Positions 7,771 to 16,698 are shown, numbered from the stretch's first letter. The stretch: 64,000 bases of DNA from Roseibaca sp. Y0-43 (GCF_020667835.1 NZ_JAFMPR010000007.1:62001-126000); one strand, 5' to 3'. Numbers and translations are program-made. Notes: generated from the sequence alone by a model not told the origin.

Positions 7771-8718
7771 TCAGGCGGCAAGGAAGGCTGCGCACCCCGT
7801 GAGCGCCGCGAAATCATCCTCGACCAGCGCGACCGGGAATTGCGCCACGAGGGCCGAGAAGCGACCCATATCGGTAAACGCCTCTTCATAGCCGAAGCGG
7901 GCCATGTAGGGGGTAAAGGCGCGCGCGACGCCGCCGATATAGTAAATGCCGCCGAAGGGCAGCGTGGTCAGCGCCAGATCGGCACTGTATTGCGCGAGCA
8001 GCCGCACATAGTGGCGGCCGGTGCGCGTGGCAAGCGCGTCGCCCTCGGCCATCGCCTCCATTATCGCGCTGGCATCGCGCGCGGGCGCACCCCCGGCCTG
8101 GTCGGCGTGATAGGCGTATAGCCGCTCCAGCCCCGACCCCGCCAGCACATCCTCGACCGAGGCAAAGCCGCGCCGCGCCACAAGCCAGCGCGCAAGGTGT
8201 TGATCTTCCTCGGTTTGTTGCGGCAGGTGGATATGGCCCGCTTCGGCGGGGGGCACGATATGGCCCGTGCCCGCCGGGTAGACGGGGGCCGCGTTCACGC
8301 CCGTGCCCAAGCCGATGACCAGCCGCGCGCCTTGCTCTGGCTGGCACGCGCGGATCATGCGCAGGTGGTCCGGCGGCAGATGGGGCAGGGCGTGGCCTTG
8401 CGCTTGCAGGTCGTTCAGAAGGGAAATGCTGCGAATGCCGGTCATGCGGCCCAGCTCGCCCGCCTCGACCCGCCAGCCGAGATTGGTCATCTCGGCCACC
8501 GGACCACGCACCGGGCCGGCCAGCGCAATCGCGGCGCGTGCGGGCAGGTTGCGATGCTTGGACAGGTATTCGGCCAGCACCGTTTCCAGCCCCGAATGTT
8601 CCGCATTGCGGAAACGTTCGGTCGTGCCGGTTACAAGGCTGGTGCCGCGCGCCAGCGCCACGCGCGTATTGGTGCCGCCAACATCGGCCACCAGGACCAG
8701 AGCATCCTTGTCCGCCAT
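7771..8718 (-). CDS. glk: Glucokinase
   Basis: The product is 315 residues if the second of two adjacent ATG codons (8716-8718) is used. AAAGG ends seven bases before that codon and only four before the first (8719-8721). The ATP-binding motif ADVGGTNTRVA is at the N-terminus and GLGTGVNAAPVY in the middle; AEAGHIHLP is a conserved glucokinase stretch. The enzyme converts glucose to glucose-6-phosphate. It is the third gene after the LacI-type regulator and the beta-glucosidase, so it supplies the kinase step for glucose released by the glucosidases of this locus. Confidence 0.93.
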   Translation of the reverse strand: MADKDALVLVADVGGTNTRVALARGTSLVTGTTERFRNAEHSGLETVLAEYLSKHRNLPARAAIALAGPVRGPVAEMTNLGWRVEAGELGRMTGIRSISLLNDLQAQGHALPHLPPDHLRMIRACQPEQGARLVIGLGTGVNAAPVYPAGTGHIVPPAEAGHIHLPQQTEEDQHLARWLVARRGFASVEDVLAGSGLERLYAYHADQAGGAPARDASAIMEAMAEGDALATRTGRHYVRLLAQYSADLALTTLPFGGIYYIGGVARAFTPYMARFGYEEAFTDMGRFSALVAQFPVALVEDDFAALTGCAAFLAA

Positions 8719-8749
8719 CATCTCACCTTTGGCTGTCGGGCCGCGCGGG

Positions 8750-10075
8750 TCATGTTCGCGCTAACGCCTGTTGCACCGCGTGATAAGACGCTTTGGGGCG
8801 GCGTTGCAAGCTCTCGAAATCGACATGCACAAGGCCGAAGCGCTTTTCATAGCCCAAGGCCCACTCGTAATTGTCCAGAAGCGACCAGATGATGTAGCCC
8901 TTCAGGTTTGCCCCCTTGGCCATCGCAGCGCGCGCGGCATCCAGATGCGCGTTCAGATAGGCGATGCGCGCATGGTCGGGCTGGTCGGGGCTGTCCGGGT
9001 TCGCCATGCCGTTTTCTGTAACGTATAGGGGCAGATTTTCGGAATATTCGCCCACGAAATGTAGAAAATGTGCAAGTCCGTCCGGGTTGATCTCCCACCC
9101 CATCTGGGTTTTTGGCAGGTCGCCCACATGTTCGGACAGATGCGGCCACGCGGCTGCGGGGTCTGCCGCGATACGCTTGCAGGTGTAGTAGTTCAGCCCC
9201 AGCCAGTCGAGCGGCTGGCGGATCGTCGCCATGTCGTCTTGCCAGCCCTTGGGCATATGGGGGGCAAGCCCCTCCAGCACATCGGAGGGGTATTCGCCCT
9301 TGAACATGCCACCCACGAACCAGCGATTGTAGATGCCGCCATAAAGCTGCGCGGATGCCCGGTCAGCGTCGCTGTCGGTCAGGGGCAGGGCGTATTCGAA
9401 ATTACACACCGCGCCCAGATTGCCCATGCCAAGGCCGCGCATGACCTGCGTGGCGCGGCCATGCGCCAGCCCGATATGGTGCATCGCACGGGCGGCGGCG
9501 CGAATGTCGCGCAGCCCCGGCGCGTGGGCACCGATGAAATGCGACAGCCACCCCACGCACCACGGCTCGTTAATGGGGGCGGCCGACCAGATGCGGTCGC
9601 CGATACGGCGGCACAGAATGTCGGTGTAGTCGGCGAACCAACCGGCCAGATCGCGGTTGCGCCAACCGCCCAGATCGGCCAGCACCGAGGGCAATTCCCA
9701 ATGATAGAGCGTCAGCGCGGGCTTGATGCCGCGCGCCAGCATTCCATCGACCAGCCGGTCGTAAAAATCCAGACCCTCGGCATTTACCGCGCCGCGCCCC
9801 TCGGGCAGCACCCGCGCCCAAGACGCGGAGAACCGGTAGATGTCGAAGCTGGCATCCGCGATCAGGTCCAGATCCTGTTCCCACATATGGTAATGGTCGC
9901 AGGCGCGGCCCCCGTGTTCGGCACGCACCACGTTGCCGGGCGTGGCGGCGAAATCGTCCCAATGCGTGCGGCCCGCGCCGCCGAAGTCATGCCCCTCTAT
10001 CTGGTAGGCAGAGGTGGCGACCCCGAACAGGAAATCATCGGGGAAATCGGCGCGGCGATGGGTGAATTCAGTCAT
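8750..10075 (-). CDS. GH1 family beta-glucosidase
   Basis: This is a 441-residue glycoside hydrolase family 1 enzyme of normal length. The N-terminal signature FLFGVATSAYQIEG is present. Glu170 in INEPW is the acid/base and Glu354 in YVTENG is the nucleophile; the substrate-binding stretch WSLLDNYEWALGYEKRFGLV follows near residue 400. There is no signal peptide, so it acts in the cytoplasm on imported beta-glucosides such as cellobiose. Its start overlaps the stop of the LacI-type regulator by four bases, so the two are translationally coupled. A beta-specific enzyme inside an alpha-glucoside locus is notable. Confidence 0.95.
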   Translation of the reverse strand: MTEFTHRRADFPDDFLFGVATSAYQIEGHDFGGAGRTHWDDFAATPGNVVRAEHGGRACDHYHMWEQDLDLIADASFDIYRFSASWARVLPEGRGAVNAEGLDFYDRLVDGMLARGIKPALTLYHWELPSVLADLGGWRNRDLAGWFADYTDILCRRIGDRIWSAAPINEPWCVGWLSHFIGAHAPGLRDIRAAARAMHHIGLAHGRATQVMRGLGMGNLGAVCNFEYALPLTDSDADRASAQLYGGIYNRWFVGGMFKGEYPSDVLEGLAPHMPKGWQDDMATIRQPLDWLGLNYYTCKRIAADPAAAWPHLSEHVGDLPKTQMGWEINPDGLAHFLHFVGEYSENLPLYVTENGMANPDSPDQPDHARIAYLNAHLDAARAAMAKGANLKGYIIWSLLDNYEWALGYEKRFGLVHVDFESLQRRPKASYHAVQQALART

Positions 10076-11103
10076 GTGCGGTTGCGTCCTGTGCTGTCGC
10101 CCAGAACAAGCTGGGTTTCCATCAGAAGGGTCAGGGGCGGCTGGTCGGGGTCGCGCACCAGCGCCAGCAGCATCTCTGCCGCCTTGCGCCCGGCCTCGCG
10201 CACCGACGAACAGGTGGCGGTGAATTGCGGCACGTCCAACCCGTTGGGCATATAGGACAGATCGTCGTCATGCACGATGACCGACACATCGCGCCCCAAG
10301 CGCAGCCCCGCATCGGTCAGGGCGCGGCGCAGCCCGTAGGCCACGATCATGGACGAGGCGAGGAACGCACTCGGCGGGTCGGCCAAGGCCAGAAGCGCGC
10401 GCCCCGCGTCATGCCCGAAGGGTTCGGTCATCTCTGCCGTGTGCATCAGGGCGGGGTCGGGGGTGATCCCGGCCTCTTGCAGCGCGTCCAGATAGCCCAA
10501 GCGGCGGCGCATGGCGAAATCCATCGTCTCTAGCCCGTTGACCAGCGCGATGCGGGTGTGGCCCAGATCCAGCAGGAACTCTGTCGCGCGCCGGAACGAG
10601 CGGCGGTTGTTGATGTCCAGCCACGAATAGGGCGCGCTCACGCCAGAGCTGCGCCCATGCACCATGAAGGGCACGCCCAAATCGCGCAAAAGCGGAATGC
10701 GGCTGTCTTGCAGGCGCGGCCCGTGCACCATGATCCCGTCGACTGACCCGCGGGCGACAAGGTTGCGATAGGCGGCCTCTTCCTCGGCATCGGGCACGAC
10801 ACTGAGCACCATGTCATAACCCGCCCGCGAATAGCTTTCGCCCGCGCCCGCGATGAAATCGGCGAAGATCGGGTTCACGATCTCATGGCTGGTCGAGATG
10901 GGGATGACATGGCCAATGGCCCGCGACTGGCCGGTGGCCAAGCTTTTGGCGCGGATGTTGGGGTGGTAATTGGCCGCGCGCGCGGCATCCTGCACGCGCT
11001 GACGGGTGCGGGCATTCACCTCTGGGTAGCCGTTCAGCGCCCGGCTGACCGTCGTGGGCGACAGTCCGAGCGTGCTGGCCAGTTCCTTGAGAGTAACGCC
11101 CAT
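10072..11103 (-). CDS. aglR: LacI-family transcriptional regulator of the agl locus (AglR-like)
   Basis: This 343-residue protein has a LacI helix-turn-helix at residues 1-55 (VTLKELASTLGLSPTTVSRAL, then NARTRQRVQDAA and the hinge). A periplasmic-binding-protein-like effector domain fills the rest. It is divergent from aglE across a 272-base control region holding two copies of a TTCAAACCGC-type element. In rhizobia AglR represses aglEFGAK and responds to alpha-glucosides; the same role is inferred here from position. It is first in an operon with the GH1 beta-glucosidase and glucokinase genes, and one operator lies 7 bases upstream of its start, so it probably autoregulates. Confidence 0.88.
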   Translation of the reverse strand: MGVTLKELASTLGLSPTTVSRALNGYPEVNARTRQRVQDAARAANYHPNIRAKSLATGQSRAIGHVIPISTSHEIVNPIFADFIAGAGESYSRAGYDMVLSVVPDAEEEAAYRNLVARGSVDGIMVHGPRLQDSRIPLLRDLGVPFMVHGRSSGVSAPYSWLDINNRRSFRRATEFLLDLGHTRIALVNGLETMDFAMRRRLGYLDALQEAGITPDPALMHTAEMTEPFGHDAGRALLALADPPSAFLASSMIVAYGLRRALTDAGLRLGRDVSVIVHDDDLSYMPNGLDVPQFTATCSSVREAGRKAAEMLLALVRDPDQPPLTLLMETQLVLGDSTGRNRT

Positions 11104-11109
11104 GATTTA

Positions 11110-11125
11110 TTCAAACCGCATTGGA
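11110..11125. promoter_or_regulatory. Candidate AglR operator O1
   Basis: TTCAAACCGCATTGGA lies 7 bases upstream of the aglR start codon. It matches the reverse complement of the site at 11276 in 15 of 16 positions, so the two copies face each other. The central CG is typical of LacI-family operators. This copy is less symmetric than the other. Confidence 0.55.
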
Positions 11126-11211
11126 AAGCGTGGCCGAGGCTAACCAGAAACGGTCTGGGATGAAAAGACAAATCTGAAAACCGTGAAATGCTGCACATGC
11201 GAAACAGCTAT

Positions 11212-11226
11212 AAAACCAAGGGTTTT
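11212..11226. promoter_or_regulatory. Inverted repeat in the aglR-aglE control region
   Basis: AAAACC-AAG-GGTTTT is a perfect 6-bp inverted repeat with a three-base spacer, 15 bases upstream of the candidate -35 box of aglE. It could bind an activator or be chance in an AT-rich stretch. Confidence 0.3.
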
Positions 11227-11240
11227 TGGAAAAAAGTGAA

Positions 11241-11268
11241 TTGACAGCGCAAACATCATCTTTACGGT
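11241..11268 (+). promoter_or_regulatory. aglE: Candidate aglE promoter
   Basis: A consensus -35 box TTGACA is at 11241-11246, and a poor -10 candidate, TACGGT, lies 16 bases later. The predicted start of transcription would fall right at the operator at 11276, the usual arrangement for repression by steric block. Confidence 0.45.
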
Positions 11269-11275
11269 GCGAGTA

Positions 11276-11291
11276 TCCAAAGCGGTTTGAA
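11276..11291. promoter_or_regulatory. Candidate AglR operator O2
   Basis: TCCAAAGCGGTTTGAA is a near-palindrome around a central CG, with CAAA and TTTG half-sites, which is the LacI-family pattern. It lies 85 bases before aglE, just downstream of the candidate promoter. The matching inverted copy is O1 at 11110. Confidence 0.6.
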
Positions 11292-11375
11292 ATGCCGATT
11301 CCAAATCGCTGGGATGCTAATCAGCACGTGATGAAAAATTGTGCACACCACAACGTCAACCTTGGGAGGATGACA

Positions 11376-12728
11376 ATGAAATCCAGACTTTACGCAGGCG
11401 TCGCGGCGGTTGCGCTGATGGCATCGGGCGCAACCGCGCAAGACCTGCTGTTCGCGCCGGGCGAGGGGGCGTTCACTTGGGACAGCTTCAACGCTTTTGC
11501 CGATAGCACCGATCTGTCCGGGCAGACGGTCGAGATTACCGGCCCCTGGACCGGCAACGAGGCCGAGAAGGTCAACAAGATTTTCGATTATTTTGAAGCG
11601 GCCACCGGCGCGACCGTGAATTATTCCGGCTCTGACAGTTTCGAGCAGGACATTGTCATCTCGACCCAGGCAGGTTCCGCGCCGAACCTCGCGGTGTTCC
11701 CGCAGCCCGGTCTGGCTGCCGACATGGCCGCCCAAGGCTTCCTGGCGCCGCTGCCCGATGGCACTGCCGAATTCGTGGCGGAAAACTACGCCGCCGGCCA
11801 AAGCTGGGTCGATCTGGGCACCTATGCCGACCCCAATGGCGACCCGCAGCTTTACGGTCTGTTCTACCGCGTCGACCTGAAATCGCTGGTCTGGTATTCG
11901 CCGACCGCGTTCGACGAAATGGGCTATGACATTCCTCAGTCGATGGAAGAGCTGAAGGCGCTGACGCAGCAGATCGTGGATGATGGCGGCACGCCGTGGT
12001 GCATCGGTCTGGGGTCGGGTGCGGCCACCGGCTGGCCCGCGACCGACTGGGTCGAGGATATGATGCTGCGCACCCAGCCGCCCGCCGTCTATGACGAATG
12101 GGTGTCGAACGAGCGTCCATTCAACGATCCGGCCATTGTCGCCGCGATCGAGGAATTCGGCTGGTTCGCCCGCAACGACGCCTATGTGCAGGGTGGCGCG
12201 CAGGCCGTGGCCACGACCGATTTCCGCGACAGCCCGGCTGGCCTGTTCTCGATCCCGCCGCAGTGCTACATGCACCGTCAGGCGTCGTTCATCCCAGCCT
12301 TCTTCCCTGAAGGTACCGAAGTGGGCGAGGACGTGGACTTCTTCTACTTCCCTGCCTTTGCAGAGGCCGATCTTGGCCGCCCGGTTCTGGGTGCGGGCAC
12401 GCTGTTTGCGATCACCGATCCGTCGGAGGCAACCACCGCGATGCTGGAATTCCTGAAGCTGCCCATCGCGCATGAGCTGTGGATGGCGCAGGGCGGGTTC
12501 CTGACCGCGCATGGCGGCGTGAATCTTGAAACCTATGCCACCGATTCCGAGCGCGCACAGGGCGAAATCCTGGCCAACGCCACCACCTTCCGTTTTGACG
12601 CATCCGACCTGATGCCGGGCGAGATCGGTGCGGGCGTGTTCTGGACCGGCATGGTGGATTATGTCACCGGCGCCGATGCAAACGCCGTGGCGACCAGCAT
12701 TCAGGAACGCTGGGACACCATCAAGTAA
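11376..12728 (+). CDS. aglE: Alpha-glucoside ABC transporter substrate-binding protein AglE
   Basis: The ATG at 11376, six bases after GGGAGG, gives 450 residues; an in-frame ATG at 11370 would leave no spacing for the ribosome site. Residues 1-22 are a Sec signal peptide (KSRLYAGVAAVALMASG, then ATAQ). The mature part is a group-1 extracellular solute-binding protein like AglE of rhizobia, with SGQTVEITGPWTGNEAEKVN near the start and AGLFSIPPQCYMHRQ in the middle. It binds sucrose, maltose or trehalose-type alpha-glucosides in the periplasm. It is first in the aglEFGAK operon, and the long gap to aglF holds a probable attenuator. Confidence 0.94.
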   Translation: MKSRLYAGVAAVALMASGATAQDLLFAPGEGAFTWDSFNAFADSTDLSGQTVEITGPWTGNEAEKVNKIFDYFEAATGATVNYSGSDSFEQDIVISTQAGSAPNLAVFPQPGLAADMAAQGFLAPLPDGTAEFVAENYAAGQSWVDLGTYADPNGDPQLYGLFYRVDLKSLVWYSPTAFDEMGYDIPQSMEELKALTQQIVDDGGTPWCIGLGSGAATGWPATDWVEDMMLRTQPPAVYDEWVSNERPFNDPAIVAAIEEFGWFARNDAYVQGGAQAVATTDFRDSPAGLFSIPPQCYMHRQASFIPAFFPEGTEVGEDVDFFYFPAFAEADLGRPVLGAGTLFAITDPSEATTAMLEFLKLPIAHELWMAQGGFLTAHGGVNLETYATDSERAQGEILANATTFRFDASDLMPGEIGAGVFWTGMVDYVTGADANAVATSIQERWDTIK

Positions 12729-12745
12729 GGCACCGCGCGTGCCGC

Positions 12746-12780
12746 GCCCTCGCCGCTGTGTCGCGGCGGGGGCTTTCTTT
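12746..12780 (+). terminator. Attenuator-like hairpin between aglE and aglF
   Basis: GCCCTCGCCGC and GCGGCGGGGGC form an 11-bp stem with one G-T pair and a six-base loop, followed by TTTCTTT. It sits 17 bases after the aglE stop, with aglF still 83 bases away. Partial termination here would give more binding protein than permease, a common arrangement in ABC import operons. Confidence 0.65.
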
Positions 12781-12862
12781 CACGCTCTGGCCACCGGTCA
12801 GGGACGCCCCGGAACGGAACGCGACCGCGCCCCAAGCGCGGCGCAGGAAGGGAGCAAAAGCC

Positions 12863-13840
12863 ATGTCACCTGTTTTGCAAGGCCTGTTGACCATCATCAT
12901 CGGTGTCGGCGGCTGCGTGGGGTATTTCTACGCGTCGAACCTGATCCTTGATAAGGTCATTTTCCCGGCCAAGGGGCCGCAAGCGGGCCAGAACATAAAC
13001 CGCGCCAACAAGGTGCGCCCGTGGCTGTTCCTGTTCCCGGCGATGTTCGCGCTGGGCCTTTATCTGGTTTACCCGGTGGTCGGCTCTTTCTACCGCTCGC
13101 TGTTCAACCGCGCGGGCAATGAATTCGTGGGCCTTGGCAATTACGCCGACCTGCTGGCAGAAGACGCCTTTCGCACCGCCGTGTTCAACAACATGCTCTG
13201 GGTGCTGGTCGTGCCCGCGATGGCCACGTTCCTTGGCCTGCTGGTCGCGCAACTGACCGACCGGCTGGCATGGGGCAATTTCGCCAAATCGCTGATCTTC
13301 ATGCCGATGGCGATTTCCTTCGTGGGCGCATCGCTGATCTGGAAATTCGTCTATTCGGCCAATCCCGACATCGGCATCATCAACGCGATCCGCGCCACCT
13401 TTGGCATGGATGCGCTGGACCCGCTGCAAGTGCCGTTCTGGAACAATTTCTTCCTGATGTTGATCCTTGTCTGGATCCAGACGGGCTTTGCCATGGTCAT
13501 CCTGTCGGCGGCGCTGCGTGGCATTCCAGAGGAAACGATCGAGGCCGCGATCATCGACGGCGCGAACCCGTTCCAGGTGTTCTTCCAGATCAAGGTGCCG
13601 CAGATCATGGGCACCATTGTCGTGGTCTGGACCACCATCACCATCCTTGTGCTGAAGGTGTTCGACATCGTCTACACCATGACCGGCGGCAATTTTGAAA
13701 CCGAAATCCTGCCCAGCTACATGATGGATTTCATGTTCCGCGACGATGGGCGCGCGACGGCTGTGGCCTTTGTCATCATGGTTCTGGTGCTGCCGGTGAT
13801 GATCTGGAACATCGCCCAGGCACGCAAGGAAATGCGCTGA
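12863..13840 (+). CDS. aglF: Alpha-glucoside ABC transporter permease AglF
   Basis: The ATG at 12863 gives 325 residues; the frame is open upstream into the attenuator region, but that part has no ribosome site and is not conserved-looking. An extra N-terminal membrane helix (LLTIIIGVGGCVGYFYA) precedes the MalF-type core (VRPWLFLFPAMFALGLYLVY). The EAA loop that contacts the ATPase is EAAIIDGANPFQVFFQIKVP. It forms half of the inner-membrane channel with AglG, whose gene begins 24 bases downstream. Confidence 0.94.
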   Translation: MSPVLQGLLTIIIGVGGCVGYFYASNLILDKVIFPAKGPQAGQNINRANKVRPWLFLFPAMFALGLYLVYPVVGSFYRSLFNRAGNEFVGLGNYADLLAEDAFRTAVFNNMLWVLVVPAMATFLGLLVAQLTDRLAWGNFAKSLIFMPMAISFVGASLIWKFVYSANPDIGIINAIRATFGMDALDPLQVPFWNNFFLMLILVWIQTGFAMVILSAALRGIPEETIEAAIIDGANPFQVFFQIKVPQIMGTIVVVWTTITILVLKVFDIVYTMTGGNFETEILPSYMMDFMFRDDGRATAVAFVIMVLVLPVMIWNIAQARKEMR

Positions 13841-13864
13841 TCGCGCGCAAGGGAGGGTTACGCC

Positions 13865-15016
13865 ATGGACAATATCGCAGGCCAGAACCAAGGCGGGAAG
13901 ATCGCGGTCAATATCACCGTCATCATCCTTGTGCTGTTGTGGCTATTGCCGACCATCGGGCTGTTCGTGTCCTCGTTCCGCGAGCGCGACCAGATTTCCA
14001 ATTCCGGCTGGTGGCAGGCGCCTTTCGCGGTCGACCTGAATTTCGGCGCGCGGGTCGCGGCGGATGGGGCGCGGCAAGAGGGTGATCTCTATGTGCTGGA
14101 GGGCAATCTGTTCGACGACCCTTCGGTTGCAGAGTCCTTCCCCGATGGCGGCGGAACGCTGTCGGCCTTTGGCACGCGCTCTGTCGCGCCGACAGAGTTC
14201 ACCCCCGGCACCGCGACCGAATTGCGCCGTGGCGGCACGCTGACGGTCGAAGCGGATGGCAGTTTCCGGCTGGAGAGTGCCGAGCCGATAGAACGCGGGC
14301 CGACAATCTATTTCGCCGCCCGAACGCCGCCCAGTTTCACGCTGCTGAATTATGACACGGTGCTGAACGCCAATGGCATGGACCGCGCCTTCATCAACAC
14401 GCTGACCGTGACCATCCCGGCCACGATCATCCCCATCCTGATCGCGGCTTTCGCGGCCTATGCGCTGGCATGGATGGATTTTCCGGGCCGTGGGCTTTTG
14501 ATCGCGGCTGTCGTGGGGCTGCTGGTGGTGCCCTTGCAACTGGCGCTGGTGCCGCTTCTGAAGCTGCATACCGATATCGGCATCGGCCAAAGCTTCCTTG
14601 GCATATGGCTGGCGCATACCGGGTTCGGCCTGCCCTTGGCGGTTTACCTGTTGCGAAACTACATGGTCGGCTTGCCACGCGATATTATCGAAGGGGCCAA
14701 GGTCGATGGCGCGACGGATTTCCAGATCTTCACCAAGATCATCCTGCCGCTCAGTTTCCCGGCACTTGCCTCTTTCGCGATCTTCCAGTTCCTCTGGACA
14801 TGGAATGACCTGCTTGTGGCCAAGGTTTTCTTGCCTTCGGGCGCGGAATCTCAGGTCATGACAGTGAAGATCGCTGACGACCTTCTGGGGTCGCGTGGGG
14901 GGGATTGGGGCATTTTGGCCACGGCGGCCTTTGTCTCTATCGCGGTGCCGCTGATCGTCTTCTTCACAATGCAACGCTATCTCGTGCGCGGCCTGCTGGC
15001 CGGCTCGGTCAAGTAA
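13865..15016 (+). CDS. aglG: Alpha-glucoside ABC transporter permease AglG
   Basis: This 383-residue MalG-type permease is preceded by GGGAGGG. Its first helix (residues about 16-38) is followed by a soluble segment of roughly 110 residues (about 45-150) before the remaining five helices. MalG has no such insert, but AglG proteins are longer in this way. The EAA loop is EGAKVDGATDFQIFTKIILP. It pairs with AglF in the inner membrane. Confidence 0.94.
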   Translation: MDNIAGQNQGGKIAVNITVIILVLLWLLPTIGLFVSSFRERDQISNSGWWQAPFAVDLNFGARVAADGARQEGDLYVLEGNLFDDPSVAESFPDGGGTLSAFGTRSVAPTEFTPGTATELRRGGTLTVEADGSFRLESAEPIERGPTIYFAARTPPSFTLLNYDTVLNANGMDRAFINTLTVTIPATIIPILIAAFAAYALAWMDFPGRGLLIAAVVGLLVVPLQLALVPLLKLHTDIGIGQSFLGIWLAHTGFGLPLAVYLLRNYMVGLPRDIIEGAKVDGATDFQIFTKIILPLSFPALASFAIFQFLWTWNDLLVAKVFLPSGAESQVMTVKIADDLLGSRGGDWGILATAAFVSIAVPLIVFFTMQRYLVRGLLAGSVK

Positions 15017-15026
15017 GGAATATATC

Positions 15027-16679
15027 GTGACGGCAAATGCAATGTTGCAGCCCGACCAAGGGTGGGCGCTGACCCCGGATTGGTGGCGCGGTGCGGTGAT
15101 CTACCAGATCTACCCCCGCAGCTTCCAGGACAGCAATGGCGATGGCATCGGCGATCTGTGCGGCATCGTGCAGCGCTTGCCCTATATCGCCAGCCTTGGC
15201 GTCGATGCGATCTGGATCAGCCCGTTCTTCACCTCGCCGATGAAGGATTTCGGCTATGACGTGTCCGATTATTGCGACGTGGACCCGATGTTCGGCACGC
15301 TTGCCGATTTCGATGCGATCATCGCCACGGCGCATGGTCTGGGCATCAAGGTTCTAATCGACCTTGTGCTGTCGCACAGCTCTGACCAGCATCCTTGGTT
15401 CAAGGAAAGCCGCTCCTCGCGCGACAATCCGCGCGCGAACTGGTATGTCTGGGCCGACCCCAAACCCGATGGCACGCCGCCCAACAATTGGCTGTCCATC
15501 TTCGGCGGCTCTGCCTGGGCGTGGGATGCGACGCGCTGCCAGTATTACCTGCATAATTTCCTGACCTCGCAGCCCGACCTGAACTTTCATGAACCGGCGG
15601 TGCAGCAGGAACTTCTGGAAGTGGCGCGGTTCTGGCTGGAGCGGGGGGTCGACGGCTTCCGCCTGGACACGATCAATTTCTACGTCCACGACCACCAGCT
15701 GCGCGACAACCCGCCGCTGCCGCCGGAACAGCGCAACGCCAATATCGCGCCTGCGGTGAACCCCTATAACCACCAGGAACACCTTTACGACAAGAACCAG
15801 CCCGAGAACCTTGAATTCCTGCGCCGCTTCCGCGCGCTTCTGGATACCTATGGCGCCGCCGCCGTGGGCGAGGTGGGCGATGCGCAAAAAGGGCTGGAAA
15901 TCCTTGGCGAATACACCTCGGGCGGCGACAAGGTGCAGATGTGCTACGCGTTTGAGTTTCTCGCCGCCGAGCAGCCTTCGGCCGCGCGCATTGCCGCCGT
16001 GCTGCGCCATCTGGACTATGTCGCCCCCGAAGGCTGGGCCTGCTGGGCGTTTTCCAACCATGACGTGATGCGCCATATCTCGCGCTGGGACATGTCGCCT
16101 GCCGCCGTGCGCGCCTATGCCACGCTGATGATGTGTATGCGCGGCTCTGTGTGCCTCTATCAGGGCGAAGAGCTGGGCCTGCCCGAAGCAGAGCTTGTGT
16201 TCGAAGACCTGCGCGACCCTTACGGCATCCAGTTCTGGCCCGAATACAAGGGCCGCGACGGCTGCCGTACGCCGATGGTCTGGGAAAAAGCCACGCTGAA
16301 CGGCGGCTTCTCGACCGATGTGCCGTGGTTGCCGGTGGCGCGCGAACATATCGGCCTGTCGGTCGATGCGCAGGAACGCGCGCCCGATGCGCTGCTGCAC
16401 CATTACCGCCGCGCGATCGCGTTCCGCCACGCGCACCGCGCGCTGGCACGCGGCGCGATGCGGGACCTGCATGTCTCTGGCGACACGCTGTCCTTCATCC
16501 GCGAGGAGGCGGGTGAGGTGATGTTCTGCGCCTTCAACCTGAGCCACGAACCCGCCACGCTTTACCTGCCCGACGGCAATTGGGTGACGGTGGGGCAAGA
16601 GCTGAACAGCTCTGGCGCGGGCGAAGACGGGCTTGTGCATCTGGGGCCGTGGCAGCCCTGCCTTGTGCTGAAACGATAA
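15027..16679 (+). CDS. aglA: Alpha-glucosidase AglA (GH13)
   Basis: The start is the GTG at 15027, ten bases behind aglG, with TAAGGA as ribosome site; the product has 550 residues. The four GH13 regions are visible. IDLVLSHSSD (about 111-120) is followed by the nucleophile Asp214 in DGFRLDT, the acid/base Glu282 in VGEVGD, and the transition-state pair His345/Asp346 in FSNHDVMR. There is no signal peptide, so it hydrolyses imported sucrose, maltose or similar sugars to glucose in the cytoplasm. The glucokinase and aglK genes flank its pathway. Confidence 0.95.
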   Translation: MTANAMLQPDQGWALTPDWWRGAVIYQIYPRSFQDSNGDGIGDLCGIVQRLPYIASLGVDAIWISPFFTSPMKDFGYDVSDYCDVDPMFGTLADFDAIIATAHGLGIKVLIDLVLSHSSDQHPWFKESRSSRDNPRANWYVWADPKPDGTPPNNWLSIFGGSAWAWDATRCQYYLHNFLTSQPDLNFHEPAVQQELLEVARFWLERGVDGFRLDTINFYVHDHQLRDNPPLPPEQRNANIAPAVNPYNHQEHLYDKNQPENLEFLRRFRALLDTYGAAAVGEVGDAQKGLEILGEYTSGGDKVQMCYAFEFLAAEQPSAARIAAVLRHLDYVAPEGWACWAFSNHDVMRHISRWDMSPAAVRAYATLMMCMRGSVCLYQGEELGLPEAELVFEDLRDPYGIQFWPEYKGRDGCRTPMVWEKATLNGGFSTDVPWLPVAREHIGLSVDAQERAPDALLHHYRRAIAFRHAHRALARGAMRDLHVSGDTLSFIREEAGEVMFCAFNLSHEPATLYLPDGNWVTVGQELNSSGAGEDGLVHLGPWQPCLVLKR

Positions 16680-16698
16680 ACGGAAGGGGGAGGAACCC

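Noticed and set aside
11285-11320. Third AglR operator around TTCCAAATCGCTGGGA
   Set aside because: Pairs around its CG match at only two of seven positions, much less than the two accepted sites.
12866-13891. 341-codon minus-strand frame opposite aglF
   Set aside because: It is fully antisense to AglF, whose helices and EAA loop are intact; the His/Asp-rich peptide is not protein-like.
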